In this document: piece after piece, positions 8,022 through 15,943 of the stretch
How the letters are laid out: every line of letters starts with the position of its first letter
Position numbering within the stretch: the first letter of the stretch is position 1
Origin: Paenarthrobacter nitroguajacolicus
GTDB taxonomy: Bacteria; Actinomycetota; Actinomycetes; Actinomycetales; Micrococcaceae
Reading direction: 5' to 3'
Assembly: GCF_029952445.1 (NCBI RefSeq)
Contig: NZ_JAQPPK010000018.1
Span: forward strand, 43,834 to 107,833
Length of the DNA stretch: 64,000 nt
Notes under the pieces: generated by a model
What the model saw: the letters and a program-made list of their open reading frames with translations, nothing else
What the model was told of the DNA's origin: nothing
Databases searched by the model: none
Position numbers and translations under genes: made by a program

Positions 8022-9485
8022 ATGAGTGACATCGCCGCGTCCACCATCGCCTTCAAGGGTCAGTTCGCACGGGAGTTCCCGGAGCTGGCCATTCCGTGGC
8101 GCGCGGAGGAGGCCCCCGATCCGCAGCTTCTGGTACTCAACCAGCCGCTCGCCGTCGAACTTGGTTTTGATCCTGGGTTCCTCCGGAGCCCGGAGGGCGT
8201 GCGGCTGCTGATCGGCAATGCCATTCCGGAAGATGCCACCCCTGTTGCCCAGGGCTATTCGGGCCACCAGTTCGGTTGGTATTCGCCGCGGTTGGGGGAT
8301 GGGCGTGCCCTCCTTTTGGGCGAGGTCGCCGGCACGGACGGGAAGCTCCGCGACATCCATCTGAAGGGCTCGGGCCGGACGCCGTTTGCCCGGAATGGTG
8401 ATGGACAGGCTGCCATTGGACCCATGATGCGCGAGTACATCGTCAGTGAGTCGATGCATGCCTTGGGGGTTCCGACCACCAGGTCTCTCGCGGTTGTGGC
8501 AACAGGGCGGTCGGTCCAGCGCGAGACGCTTCTCCCGGGCGCGGTCCTGACCCGGGTGGCCAGCAGCCATGTGCGGGTGGGCAGCTTCCAGTACGCCCGG
8601 GCCAGCAACGATATGGAACTGCTGCGGCGCCTCGCTGACCATGCGATCGAACGCCACCACCCGGCGTCGGACGGTGAAGCGAACCGGTACCTCGCGCTCC
8701 TCAAGTCCGTCATATCGGTCCAGGCGCAGCTTGTTGCCCAGTGGATGCTGGTGGGTTTCGTCCACGGCGTGATGAACACGGACAACATGACGGTGTCCGG
8801 CGAAACCATCGACTACGGTCCGTGCGCGTTCATGGACGGTTTCGATCCCGGGGCCGTGTACAGCTCCATCGATGAGCAGGGCCGCTACGCGTACCGCAAC
8901 CAGCCGGTGGTGGCCGAGTGGAACCTCGCGCGTTTCGCTGAAGCTTTGGCGCCCCTGATCCACGAGGATGAGGAGCAGGCGGTCGCGCTCGCCGTGGAGG
9001 CGCTCGGCGGGTTCCGGCAGCAGTACAGTGATGCGTGGTTCAGCGGGATGGTTGCCAAGCTTGGGCTGCCTGAGGGAATTGACGACGCCGTTTCGTCACC
9101 TTTGGTGGATGGCCTCCTTGGGCTGATCCAGGAGGCACGGGCCGACTACACCTCGTTCTTCCGCAACCTGGGAAAGGCCGCCCGCGGAGATGTCGAGCCG
9201 ACCCGCGGCGCTGTCCTCGACCTTGCCGCGTTCGACGAATGGCTGGACCGCTGGCGGGCTGCCGGACCGGACGCAGATGCCATGGATCGCGTGAACCCTG
9301 TCTATATTCCGCGCAACCACTTGGTGGAAGAGGCCCTCGCAGCTGCGAGCAACGGGGACCTCGGCCCGACAGTGCAGCTACTTGAGGCGATCAGCTCCCC
9401 GTATGTTGAACGTCCTGGCCTGGAAAAGTTTGCTGCTCCTGCACCGGAGAGCTTCGGCCCATATCGGACATTCTGCGGCACCTGA
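8022..9485 (+). CDS. selO: SelO, protein adenylyltransferase (YdiU family)
   Basis: 487 residues, the usual length for bacterial SelO. Diagnostic segments: [19 protein letters not shown], the nucleotide-binding [35 protein letters not shown] and the catalytic HGVMNTDNM. SelO is a pseudokinase-fold enzyme that binds ATP upside down and transfers AMP to Ser/Thr/Tyr of target proteins, linked to redox stress. The C-terminus is FCGT, with the Cys at the third-last position where eukaryotic SelO has selenocysteine. The ATG at 8022 is preceded by TATCCT only a few bases upstream and no ribosome-binding site, so the transcript may be leaderless. Confidence 0.95.
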   Translation: MSDIAASTIAFKGQFAREFPELAIPWRAEEAPDPQLLVLNQPLAVELGFDPGFLRSPEGVRLLIGNAIPEDATPVAQGYSGHQFGWYSPRLGDGRALLLGEVAGTDGKLRDIHLKGSGRTPFARNGDGQAAIGPMMREYIVSESMHALGVPTTRSLAVVATGRSVQRETLLPGAVLTRVASSHVRVGSFQYARASNDMELLRRLADHAIERHHPASDGEANRYLALLKSVISVQAQLVAQWMLVGFVHGVMNTDNMTVSGETIDYGPCAFMDGFDPGAVYSSIDEQGRYAYRNQPVVAEWNLARFAEALAPLIHEDEEQAVALAVEALGGFRQQYSDAWFSGMVAKLGLPEGIDDAVSSPLVDGLLGLIQEARADYTSFFRNLGKAARGDVEPTRGAVLDLAAFDEWLDRWRAAGPDADAMDRVNPVYIPRNHLVEEALAAASNGDLGPTVQLLEAISSPYVERPGLEKFAAPAPESFGPYRTFCGT

Positions 9486-9512
9486 GTTTATCCGCCAAGG
9501 TGAGTTAAATAC

Positions 9513-9549
9513 CAAGGGCAAGCGAGCCGGATGGCGTCGCTTGCCCTTG
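9513..9549. terminator. Strong intrinsic terminator after selO (bidirectional)
   Basis: A perfect 13-bp inverted repeat, CAAGGGCAAGCGA at 9513-9525 and its complement at 9537-9549, with an 11-base loop; followed by TCTTTG on the plus strand. It lies between the convergent selO and the small leftward gene at 9569, so it can serve both. Confidence 0.8.
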
Positions 9550-9568
9550 TCTTTGTGGTCCTTGTTCG

Positions 9569-9748
9569 TCAGCTCCAGATGGCCCTGACCACCATGTCTG
9601 CACCGGCAGCCAAGTGATTGCCGGTGTGTCCTGCGTCCAGAACACATACGTCTTCAGAATCAGGCGAACCTGTTGTGACCAGGCACTCTGCTGCCCTGAA
9701 ACTGAGGAGGTCTACTGGAAGGTTGTCGCCAATGCGAAGTTCACTCAT
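9569..9748 (-). CDS. Small hypothetical protein
   Basis: 59 residues from ATG 9748 with AGAGGG about 4 bases upstream, which is why I prefer it to earlier in-frame starts. The sequence contains AAECLVTTGSPDSEDVCVLD then GHTGNHLAAG. The two Cys and the C...GHxGxH pattern look like a small metal- or substrate-binding domain, but no family is recognised. Stand-alone gene. Confidence 0.5.
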   Translation of the reverse strand: MSELRIGDNLPVDLLSFRAAECLVTTGSPDSEDVCVLDAGHTGNHLAAGADMVVRAIWS

Positions 9749-9899
9749 GATGCCCTCTTGGTTTATCCGGGCATCGCTACTGGTATCGCTAGCCCGGTAT
9801 TTGTGGAGAGATGTCTCCTGTGGTCGCCGGACTTCATCAGCGCATGACTCCATCCTGCCCTGATATGGGGGCTTACGTCTACGCGGGCGATCTGAGGGC

Positions 9900-10316
9900 T
9901 TAGTTGATCTTGGTGTCCCGCACGATCGCCATGAGTTCGTCACGCAGGCTTTCGGAGTCCAGATTGACGGCTGAAAGCACGGAGTTCTCTTGGCCGTGGG
10001 ACTGTTCCAGCAGGTCCAGGCCCAGGGCGGTAATCGATATCAATTGGCTGCGGCGGTCGAAGCGGTTGGGTTCGCGAAGGATGAATCCCCTGGATTCGAG
10101 CCTGGTGAGGAGTGGTCCGATGGTTTGGGCTTGGACGCGGACGCTCTGGGCAAGTTTTCCCGGGGCAATGGGCCCCAGAGTTGCGACGGCGTCCAACGTC
10201 AGCACCGCTGGATAGGTCAGTCCAAGCGGGCGCAGTTTCTCGTTCCATGCCAGCTCCACCAGCCTTGCCGCCGTGGACAGCAACCGGCTGGTTGGCCAAC
10301 GTTCCATATCCGGCAT
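9900..10316 (-). CDS. MarR-family transcriptional regulator
   Basis: 138 residues, normal for MarR. The winged helix is visible: TLGPIAPGKLAQSVRVQAQT (helix-turn-helix, about 50-69), then LLTRLESRGFILREPNRFDR with the conserved wing Asp-Arg (DRRSQLISIT). The dimerisation helices are at both ends. The gene is divergent from the membrane protein at 10420; the 103-base gap contains an AT-rich stretch (10340-10380) where an operator would be expected, but I found no clean palindrome. The target is probably itself and possibly the neighbour. Confidence 0.88.
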   Translation of the reverse strand: MPDMERWPTSRLLSTAARLVELAWNEKLRPLGLTYPAVLTLDAVATLGPIAPGKLAQSVRVQAQTIGPLLTRLESRGFILREPNRFDRRSQLISITALGLDLLEQSHGQENSVLSAVNLDSESLRDELMAIVRDTKIN

Positions 10317-10419
10317 TCAGGCACCCCCGGCCTTTCAAGAATAGTCAGCTTACTTACTAGGCTACATCAGTCATTGGTTTGTTCATCTTTTGTATTCACG
10401 GGTGGGCTAGGGTTTCGCT

Positions 10420-11046
10420 ATGTCGAAGTCCCTTGCTGATGAGGCCGCCGGGCACGTTGTGCATTTCGTTGACCGCTTGGATGCCTCGGGGTCGGCTCCC
10501 GAGTCGCTCAAGCTCCCCAAGCATCTGGGTGCACTCGGGCGACTGGTCTTCGCCGCGGTCAACGTGCTGGCCATGGCTGTTGTGGCCGGCGCTCTGTATC
10601 TCATATGGACAGGGGAGACCCCAGGGTTGTGGTTCAACCTCTTGTTCACGGTGATCCTCGGCGCAATTCCCGTGGTGTTGTGGGCGATCCTCGTTGGGTC
10701 CGTCGCTGAAGCGAGGTCGGATCTACAACTTCAGGCCGTGTGGGAGCAGGCACGGGAACGGGCCCAAGCCGTGCGCGGCACTGTTGCGGCACGGGACATC
10801 CGGCTAGCCGAGGAAGGATCGGTGTCCTCTTTTGAGCTCGCGGTTGCGCTTGAGGACGGTTCGACCGTCAGTGGCCGTTGGCGTCCGGCGAAGTCGTCGA
10901 GCCGCTTGCCGCTCCAGCCGCAGGTGCCAGGGGTGGGATCTGAGGTCATCGTCTGGAGGGTCGCCGAAGCTGGCGGGGCCAGCCACCCGCTTGTCATCCA
11001 GGTAATCGACCCGACGGTTGTGCAGCCGCGGCGTACCGCCAGTTAA
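10420..11046 (+). CDS. Membrane protein with two N-terminal transmembrane helices, hypothetical
   Basis: 208 residues from ATG. Helices lie at about 40-62 (RLVFAAVNVLAMAVVAGALY) and 72-94 (LLFTVILGAIPVVLWAILVG). A charged region then predicted to be helical (VWEQARERAQAVRGTVAARD) leads into a beta-rich cytoplasmic or external domain (FELAVALEDGSTVSGRW, SEVIVWRV). The domain looks like a small SH3- or OB-like fold. No known family assigned. Confidence 0.7.
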   Translation: MSKSLADEAAGHVVHFVDRLDASGSAPESLKLPKHLGALGRLVFAAVNVLAMAVVAGALYLIWTGETPGLWFNLLFTVILGAIPVVLWAILVGSVAEARSDLQLQAVWEQARERAQAVRGTVAARDIRLAEEGSVSSFELAVALEDGSTVSGRWRPAKSSSRLPLQPQVPGVGSEVIVWRVAEAGGASHPLVIQVIDPTVVQPRRTAS

Positions 11047-11217
11047 CGAGGACAATAGGAATCCCATTTATTTGCTGGGCGGACCGGTGGTTCGTAGATA
11101 GGCATCGCTGAACTCGCCGCGGCACCCGCAGCAACGTCTGTAGACATAGGCAAGGCAGTGGAGTAATTAGAGCACAAGATGTTTGCGTATTCGGGATTCT
11201 TGGCTGTAATGTCCCGA

Positions 11218-11233
11218 CTTAGGCTCTCCTAAG
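11218..11233. promoter_or_regulatory. Inverted repeat upstream of a membrane protein gene
   Basis: CTTAGG (11218-11223) and CCTAAG (11228-11233) form a perfect inverted repeat with a 4-base centre, 65 bases before the GTG of the next gene. It superficially resembles half-sites of DtxR/IdeR boxes, but the spacing is wrong for them. Possible operator; function unproven. Confidence 0.3.
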
Positions 11234-11297
11234 CCCGCGCTTTATCCCCGGGGCGCTACCCGTTCGCATCGCACCCTTTCCCCGAGAGGCTCCACCC

Positions 11298-11945
11298 GTG
11301 TCCTTACTTCCTCCTGCCCATTTCCCGGTGGCCGAACCCCCTGACGCTGGCGTCCTCAGCGAACCAGCGGAAATCGCGGATCCTGCGATGGGCCGACCAC
11401 ATGGTCGCCGGTTGCCTCTGGTGTTGCTTGGAGTGCTCTGCACGGTCGGCTGGACTGGATCGCTGTTGTTCGGGCATTTCGTGGATTGCGGACCGGGCCT
11501 CCACAGGATCGGGCTCGCCGTTCATATCCTTGCCCTGGTGATCTCTTTCGGCACCATCCTGGTTGTTGATTGGCTGGGCCTTCTGTGGCTGCTGGGCAAA
11601 GTCCAAATGCACGAATCCGGAAAACTCGAAGCGGCAGCCAAGCCTTTGATCTGGGGCGGGCTCGCCTTGCTCCTCATTTCCGGCGCCCTGATAGCCCCTG
11701 ACCTGGACAACCCCGTTACCGTGGTCAAACTCGTGTGCGTTTTGGTTCTCATGCTCAACGGGTTGGGGATCGCTCCGGCAATGCACCAACTGCTTGCCCT
11801 GCCAGCGGGAACGCGATTCGGTGAACTTGGCCGGCGACTCCGCCTTCGACTCATGGTTGCTCTGAGCATTTCCCAGGCATGCTGGTGGACGGCGGTCCTC
11901 ATAGGTCTCGTCAACAGCACGCTTCGGCGGTGGGCCGGACTGTAG
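11298..11945 (+). CDS. Polytopic membrane protein, hypothetical
   Basis: 215 residues from a GTG with GAGAGG upstream. There are about five transmembrane segments: ~38-58 (PLVLLGVLCTVGWTGSLLFG), ~72-97, ~115-133, ~139-158 and ~183-207. A conserved-looking His/Asp/Cys cluster lies in the first loop (FGHFVDCGPGLHRIGLAVHI), so haem or metal binding as in CopD- or b561-like proteins is possible. I cannot assign a family from sequence alone. The inverted repeat at 11218 lies in its upstream region. Confidence 0.65.
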   Translation: MSLLPPAHFPVAEPPDAGVLSEPAEIADPAMGRPHGRRLPLVLLGVLCTVGWTGSLLFGHFVDCGPGLHRIGLAVHILALVISFGTILVVDWLGLLWLLGKVQMHESGKLEAAAKPLIWGGLALLLISGALIAPDLDNPVTVVKLVCVLVLMLNGLGIAPAMHQLLALPAGTRFGELGRRLRLRLMVALSISQACWWTAVLIGLVNSTLRRWAGL

Positions 11946-11960
11946 CCGTCAGCCAGTCAT

Positions 11961-12473
11961 TCAGGACAACTCCGACGCCGGGCGTCCACCGTTGCGCTCG
12001 GCACTGTGCACGTGCAGGGCGCGGCGCATGGCCTGGCGGTTTTCTTCCGCAGGTTCAGGCTGGTCAGCCACGCGGTAGAGGTCTGCGGCCCATTGGAACT
12101 CGTCGGCGGCGGCACGGAAGCGGGCTTCGTCGAACAGGCGCCGGCCGATGTGGTGGCGGACGTAGGCTTCCTCTTCGGGGGTCCGGACGGTTCGGAGTGC
12201 TTTTTCGTGAAGCACAGCAGCGTCATGCCAGCGGTACTGCCGTTGGTAAACCTGGGCGAGGATCAGCAGCAGCTCGCGGCGGTCGGGGGAGTCGGGAAGC
12301 AGCTTGAAGCCTTCGTCCAAGGCCTGGGAGTCCCTGCGAAGCAAGGCCAGGTACCTGATGCGTTCCACGGGCGGACAGTCACCGGCCAGTGCAGCTTCCA
12401 GTGCGGCGCGGTCTATAACCACGTCGCGGAATGTCGAAGGATCAGTACGCCAAGGACTTGCAGTTTCTTCCAC
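11961..12473 (-). CDS. TPR-like helical repeat protein
   Basis: 170 residues from GTG 12473. The body is built of short helix pairs with TPR character: LLLILAQVYQRQYRWHDAAV, EEEAYVRHHIGRRLFDEARF, FQWAADLYRVADQPEPAEEN. Proteins of this kind in actinobacteria are usually uncharacterised scaffold or interaction proteins. It converges on the membrane protein at 11298 with a 15-base gap. Confidence 0.65.
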   Translation of the reverse strand: MEETASPWRTDPSTFRDVVIDRAALEAALAGDCPPVERIRYLALLRRDSQALDEGFKLLPDSPDRRELLLILAQVYQRQYRWHDAAVLHEKALRTVRTPEEEAYVRHHIGRRLFDEARFRAAADEFQWAADLYRVADQPEPAEENRQAMRRALHVHSAERNGGRPASELS

Positions 12474-12586
12474 CGTGATGTGCCCCCCATAGGACTGTTA
12501 TGGAGCCAACTGTGCGCGGCCGCCGTCGATGGCAAGCTGCGCAAGACTCCATAATCTCATGAAGTGTCCACCCCGCAAGCCAAGCA

Positions 12587-13168
12587 TCAGTGGAGCTGGT
12601 TGTCCGGGGGAGTGGCACGCCAGGAATGGAACGGAACAGTCAGGCCGGCACGTGTGGGTGCGCAGGTAAAAGGACCGGCAGTGGCGGTCAGATCCGGCGC
12701 GAAAGGGACCACGCGCACCAATTGCAGCTGACCTGTTCCTGCCGCTGCCCGGATGGTCAGCGCGTCACCCGAACGGCTGACGCGTACGCGGACCCGGCCA
12801 CCGTTCCACTCCGGAACTGGCGCCAAGGACCAGTCGGAGAAGCGGTCGGTGACCACCGCGCCCAGTTGAGCGGCGCCGTCGGCGAATTCCACGCCCGCCT
12901 TGACCCAATGCTCGTCACTGACCCGGACGAAAATCCCGGCCTGATCGAACTGCTCTGAGAACGCGGCGGTGAACTCAACCTCCATGGCACTGTCCTGCGG
13001 AAAGGGCGCCAGCAGCGCGTGTTCAGTGTCGTGGACGAACCCGTAGGAGGTGACGCGCCAGGCGTCGCTGCTTTCGGCTGCGGTCACCAGGAGGTCTGTT
13101 TCATGCTCGACGACGGCGGCCGGCTGGTTGGTCCACTCGCCGCGGCTCCACGGAATGTCCGTACTCAC
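12587..13168 (-). CDS. DUF1349 family protein (concanavalin-like fold)
   Basis: 193 residues starting at GTG 13168, which has AAGGAG 6 bases upstream; the frame is open earlier without a ribosome-binding site. Segments such as VEFTAAFSEQFDQAGIFVRV, EHWVKAGVEFADGAAQLGAV and the C-terminal VPFAPDLTATAGPFTCAPTR are typical of DUF1349 proteins (YynG/regulation of enolase type). These have a jelly-roll fold and unknown cytoplasmic function. Stand-alone gene. Confidence 0.85.
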   Translation of the reverse strand: MSTDIPWSRGEWTNQPAAVVEHETDLLVTAAESSDAWRVTSYGFVHDTEHALLAPFPQDSAMEVEFTAAFSEQFDQAGIFVRVSDEHWVKAGVEFADGAAQLGAVVTDRFSDWSLAPVPEWNGGRVRVRVSRSGDALTIRAAAGTGQLQLVRVVPFAPDLTATAGPFTCAPTRAGLTVPFHSWRATPPDNQLH

Positions 13169-13368
13169 AGGGCTCCTTGATTTTGGGGAACAATGACTCC
13201 ACTCTGACACAGAGGTTTCCAGTACTCAGGGAAGGGAAGCCGGGCAGGTAGTGAGTACATTGCCATGGCCAAAAGGTGAGTACCAACTACCCATGCGCTG
13301 GGCGGATAATTGCTATTTACTGAGTCCAGCGGCCCCCGAGCCAATGATGAAAACGTGGGAGGTGCAGG

Positions 13369-13767
13369 ATGGAACAGGTTGACTTGGACGACGGCGTCCT
13401 CCGTTTGGAAGGTGGACTTCTGCATCTGGTGTGGAATCACGGGGTGCGTATCGAAGCGGGTAACGCCCGCGCGGCCGTCGAGGCCGTCAATAGACTCGCG
13501 GGCGGCCGAACGTTTCCGCTGTTGGTGGAGATGGCCGCCACCACGTTCCTGAGCCATGGAGCGCGTTCGGTTTTTGAGGAACCCTGTGCCGCCTCGAGGA
13601 TCGCGTTACTTGGTGAAAGCCCCGTGGATCGGACCGTGGCCCAGTACCAGCTCCACACCAGCAAGCTTCCGTGCCCCACCGAGTTCTTCACGTCCCGCGT
13701 TCAAGCGTTGGCGTGGCTCAGCGAAGATGCCCAGTCGGAAGATGAGTCCGTTCCCGCGGCCATGTGA
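13369..13767 (+). CDS. STAS-like hypothetical protein (DUF7793-like)
   Basis: 132 residues from ATG with GGGAGG 5 bases upstream. Alternating strand and helix pattern: RLEGGLLHLVWNHGVRIEAG, ARAAVEAVNRLAGGRTFPLL, then a helix after FLSHGARSVFEEPCAASRIA. This pattern is like the short actinobacterial STAS/SEC14-type proteins that often accompany signalling genes. The assignment is from overall pattern only. It converges on the AraC regulator. Confidence 0.6.
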   Translation: MEQVDLDDGVLRLEGGLLHLVWNHGVRIEAGNARAAVEAVNRLAGGRTFPLLVEMAATTFLSHGARSVFEEPCAASRIALLGESPVDRTVAQYQLHTSKLPCPTEFFTSRVQALAWLSEDAQSEDESVPAAM

Positions 13768-13784
13768 CTAGCCCTTTCCCGGGC

Positions 13785-14561
13785 TCAGGGTGCGAAGGTC
13801 CCAGGCGTTGTTCCGAGGACTCGCCTGAAATGCCTGGTGAGGTGCGATTGGTCGTGGAATCCTGACTCGACGGCAGCTTCGGAAGCTGGGACGCCGTCCA
13901 GCAGCAGACGCCGGGCGCGGTCCACCCTGCGTCCTGTGACGTAGCGGTAAGGGGCGATGCCGTAGGCCTTGGAGAAGGCACGCACCAGATGGCCTGGATG
14001 GGCACCAAGAATGTTGGCAGCTTCGGCAATGGTGAACGAATCCAAAAGGCGGTCGTCGAGCAGCTCGCGCAGCCGTCGGGCCAAGGGCGCGTCATGGGTG
14101 TGGGTGAAGCCTGGACGAAGGTGGGACTGGACCGAGCTCTGGAGAGACAGGACTCCGCATTCGGCGGCCATCGCGTCCGCGGGGGAGGAAAGTGCGGCGT
14201 GGATGCCTTTCACGGCAGTCACCATCGCCGGGTCAAGCAGCCTCGGCCGCGATGCCGCCATGTCAGCGGCTTCGGCGGGAAGCCAGTCTTCGCTCAGGTA
14301 CAGGACCCGCTTGCGGAACGCTTCACCCCCGACGGCGGAACGTCCGTCGTGTGGCACATGCGGCGGCAACAGGGTAATTGAAGCGGGGACGGCTTGATGC
14401 TCTGTGTGGTCGAGGTCGTAGGTCACTGCACCCTGGTCGATCAGCAGGACGGTCCAGTCCGCATGAGTGTGTGACGGGTAGCTGTGACGCTCGAAGGTAG
14501 CGTGCAGTACTTCCCGGACGTAGGGCACTCCGGGATGCCATGCCCGTACTGAATCGCCCAT
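13785..14561 (-). CDS. AraC-family transcriptional regulator
   Basis: 258 residues from ATG 14561. The N-terminal cupin sensor domain contains HSYPSHTHADWTVLLIDQGA and PHVPHDG. The C-terminal pair of helix-turn-helices is clear: SFTIAEAANILGAHPGHLVR and GVPASEAAVESGFHDQSHLT, followed by RHFRRVLGTTPGTF. It is divergent from the DUF2000 gene with only 38 bases between starts, so it very probably controls that gene. The gap is too short for two independent promoters without overlap. Confidence 0.93.
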   Translation of the reverse strand: MGDSVRAWHPGVPYVREVLHATFERHSYPSHTHADWTVLLIDQGAVTYDLDHTEHQAVPASITLLPPHVPHDGRSAVGGEAFRKRVLYLSEDWLPAEAADMAASRPRLLDPAMVTAVKGIHAALSSPADAMAAECGVLSLQSSVQSHLRPGFTHTHDAPLARRLRELLDDRLLDSFTIAEAANILGAHPGHLVRAFSKAYGIAPYRYVTGRRVDRARRLLLDGVPASEAAVESGFHDQSHLTRHFRRVLGTTPGTFAP

Positions 14562-14599
14562 GTTAGAAATGTACAAGACGCGCGCCAGGGTCACTGGCC

Positions 14600-15070
14600 A
14601 TGCTTGTCTTTATGCACGAAAATTCGACTGCCACTATTGATTCCCTGCCCGCAGCCACCGCTCGTTTCGACACCAAGGTGGTGGTGGTCCTCAACGACGA
14701 CCTGTTGCCCTGGCAAGAGCTTAACGTCACCGCTTTCCTCATGAGTGCCATTGCTACGAGCGCACCGGACCTGACCGGAGAGCCATACCGCGACCGGGAC
14801 GGCAACCAGTACCTGGCCATGCTTCGGCAGCCCGTCCTGGTTATGTCCGCGGGTTCGGATCTTTTGGCCGCGGTCCGGCAGAAGGCCCTCGGGCGTGGCA
14901 TTCCCACTGCCGTGTACACGCGAGAGCTGTTCTCCACCAGTCATGATGAAGCAAATCGAGCGGCGGTGGCAGACGTGCCCGCTGACAGCCTGAATTTGGT
15001 GGGAATCGCCCTCCGCGGTCCCCGGAACGTGGTTGACCGGATCGTCAAAGGAGCCCGGATGCACGAGTAG
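14600..15070 (+). CDS. DUF2000 family protein
   Basis: 156 residues from ATG 14600 (152 from the alternative ATG 14612); neither start has a strong ribosome-binding site. The DUF2000 signature is clear: TARFDTKVVVVLNDDLLPWQ, then ELNVTAFLMSAIATSAP and YLAMLRQPVLVMSAGSDLL. The fold is related to peptidyl-tRNA hydrolase 2; the biological role is unknown. Divergent AraC partner at 13785-14561 suggests inducible expression. Confidence 0.88.
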   Translation: MLVFMHENSTATIDSLPAATARFDTKVVVVLNDDLLPWQELNVTAFLMSAIATSAPDLTGEPYRDRDGNQYLAMLRQPVLVMSAGSDLLAAVRQKALGRGIPTAVYTRELFSTSHDEANRAAVADVPADSLNLVGIALRGPRNVVDRIVKGARMHE

Positions 15071-15128
15071 GAGTGTTGGGTACGCTTCCGCGCCGGTCCA
15101 GGGCTGGACTGCGCAGACCGCGGACGGA

Positions 15129-15866
15129 CTAGTCCTCGAACTTCAGGTTTCCCTCGGCGCTTCCAGCCACCTTCTCCAGGATTTCTTCCGCCACGGCGTG
15201 GAGTTTCTGGTTGCGGTGGCTGGACGCTGTGGTCAACAGCCGGAACGCCTCGTCGTGGCTGCAGCGGTTTTGCGCCATGATCACACCGCAGGCCAGGTCA
15301 ATGGCGGTTCGGCTGGCCATGGCGGCCTTCAGGTCAGTATTGAGCTGCTCCGTGCTTTCGATCCGGATGGCCAAGCGCAGTGTACTTCCGGCGACCTCTG
15401 CAAATGCAGCCGCCTCCCGGATGACGCCCTCGGTAAACAGTCCTGGCGCCGGGGCGAAGAAGTTTAGAACTGCTTCCGATGTCTCTCCCAGCACCAAGGG
15501 CACGCCCAATGCACTATGGCAGCCTTCTGCGGCCAGAAGTTTGCTGTATTTGGGCCAGTTGGTGTCAGTTTCGACGTCGGCCAGCAGCATCGGCCGACCC
15601 TTATCCAATGCCTCCAGGCAAGGCCCTTCTTTAATGGATTGCTCAAGATGGTCCAGGTGCACGGCCTTTTCGCTGCTGCCTGCAACAGTGGCAGTGCGCT
15701 TCCGACGGCGGAGGGTCACCGCGCAGTCGATCGGGGCGCCGATGCTTTGGCTGATGGCCGAAGCTGCGAATCTGGTCAGGCCATCGAGGGTCGCCTTGAT
15801 ATCTGCGGAGCCGGCCACCAGCTCGTGCAGCCCGCGGATGTGCTCACCGTGATCAAAGGTCTCCAT
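15129..15866 (-). CDS. GAF and ANTAR domain RNA-binding regulator
   Basis: 245 residues. The N-terminal GAF sensor domain spans about 25-165 (CAVTLRRRKRTATVAGSSEK, GPCLEALDKGRPMLLADVET, LGVPLVLGETSEAVLNFFAP). The C-terminal ANTAR domain is at about 175-232 with ASRTAIDLACGVIMAQNRCS and EAFRLLTTASSHRNQKLHAV. Known of the family: ANTAR domains bind paired hexanucleotide hairpins in nascent RNA and prevent termination. No such paired-loop target was recognised nearby, so its targets are probably elsewhere. Confidence 0.93.
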   Translation of the reverse strand: METFDHGEHIRGLHELVAGSADIKATLDGLTRFAASAISQSIGAPIDCAVTLRRRKRTATVAGSSEKAVHLDHLEQSIKEGPCLEALDKGRPMLLADVETDTNWPKYSKLLAAEGCHSALGVPLVLGETSEAVLNFFAPAPGLFTEGVIREAAAFAEVAGSTLRLAIRIESTEQLNTDLKAAMASRTAIDLACGVIMAQNRCSHDEAFRLLTTASSHRNQKLHAVAEEILEKVAGSAEGNLKFED

Positions 15867-15943
15867 GCGCCCAATGGTAGGCCACTCCCGCCGTACATGC
15901 CTCTGGTTCCGGTGTCCCTGTCACTCCAGGCAGGTGAGCGCTA

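Noticed and set aside
7899..8963. Upstream extension of the small membrane protein frame on the minus strand
   Set aside because: It runs antisense through selO. The GTG at 7898 has a good ribosome-binding site and the protein-like part begins there.
11218..11233. DtxR/IdeR iron box
   Set aside because: Half-sites TTAGG and CCTAA are present but the 4-base spacing is incompatible with the 19-bp consensus.
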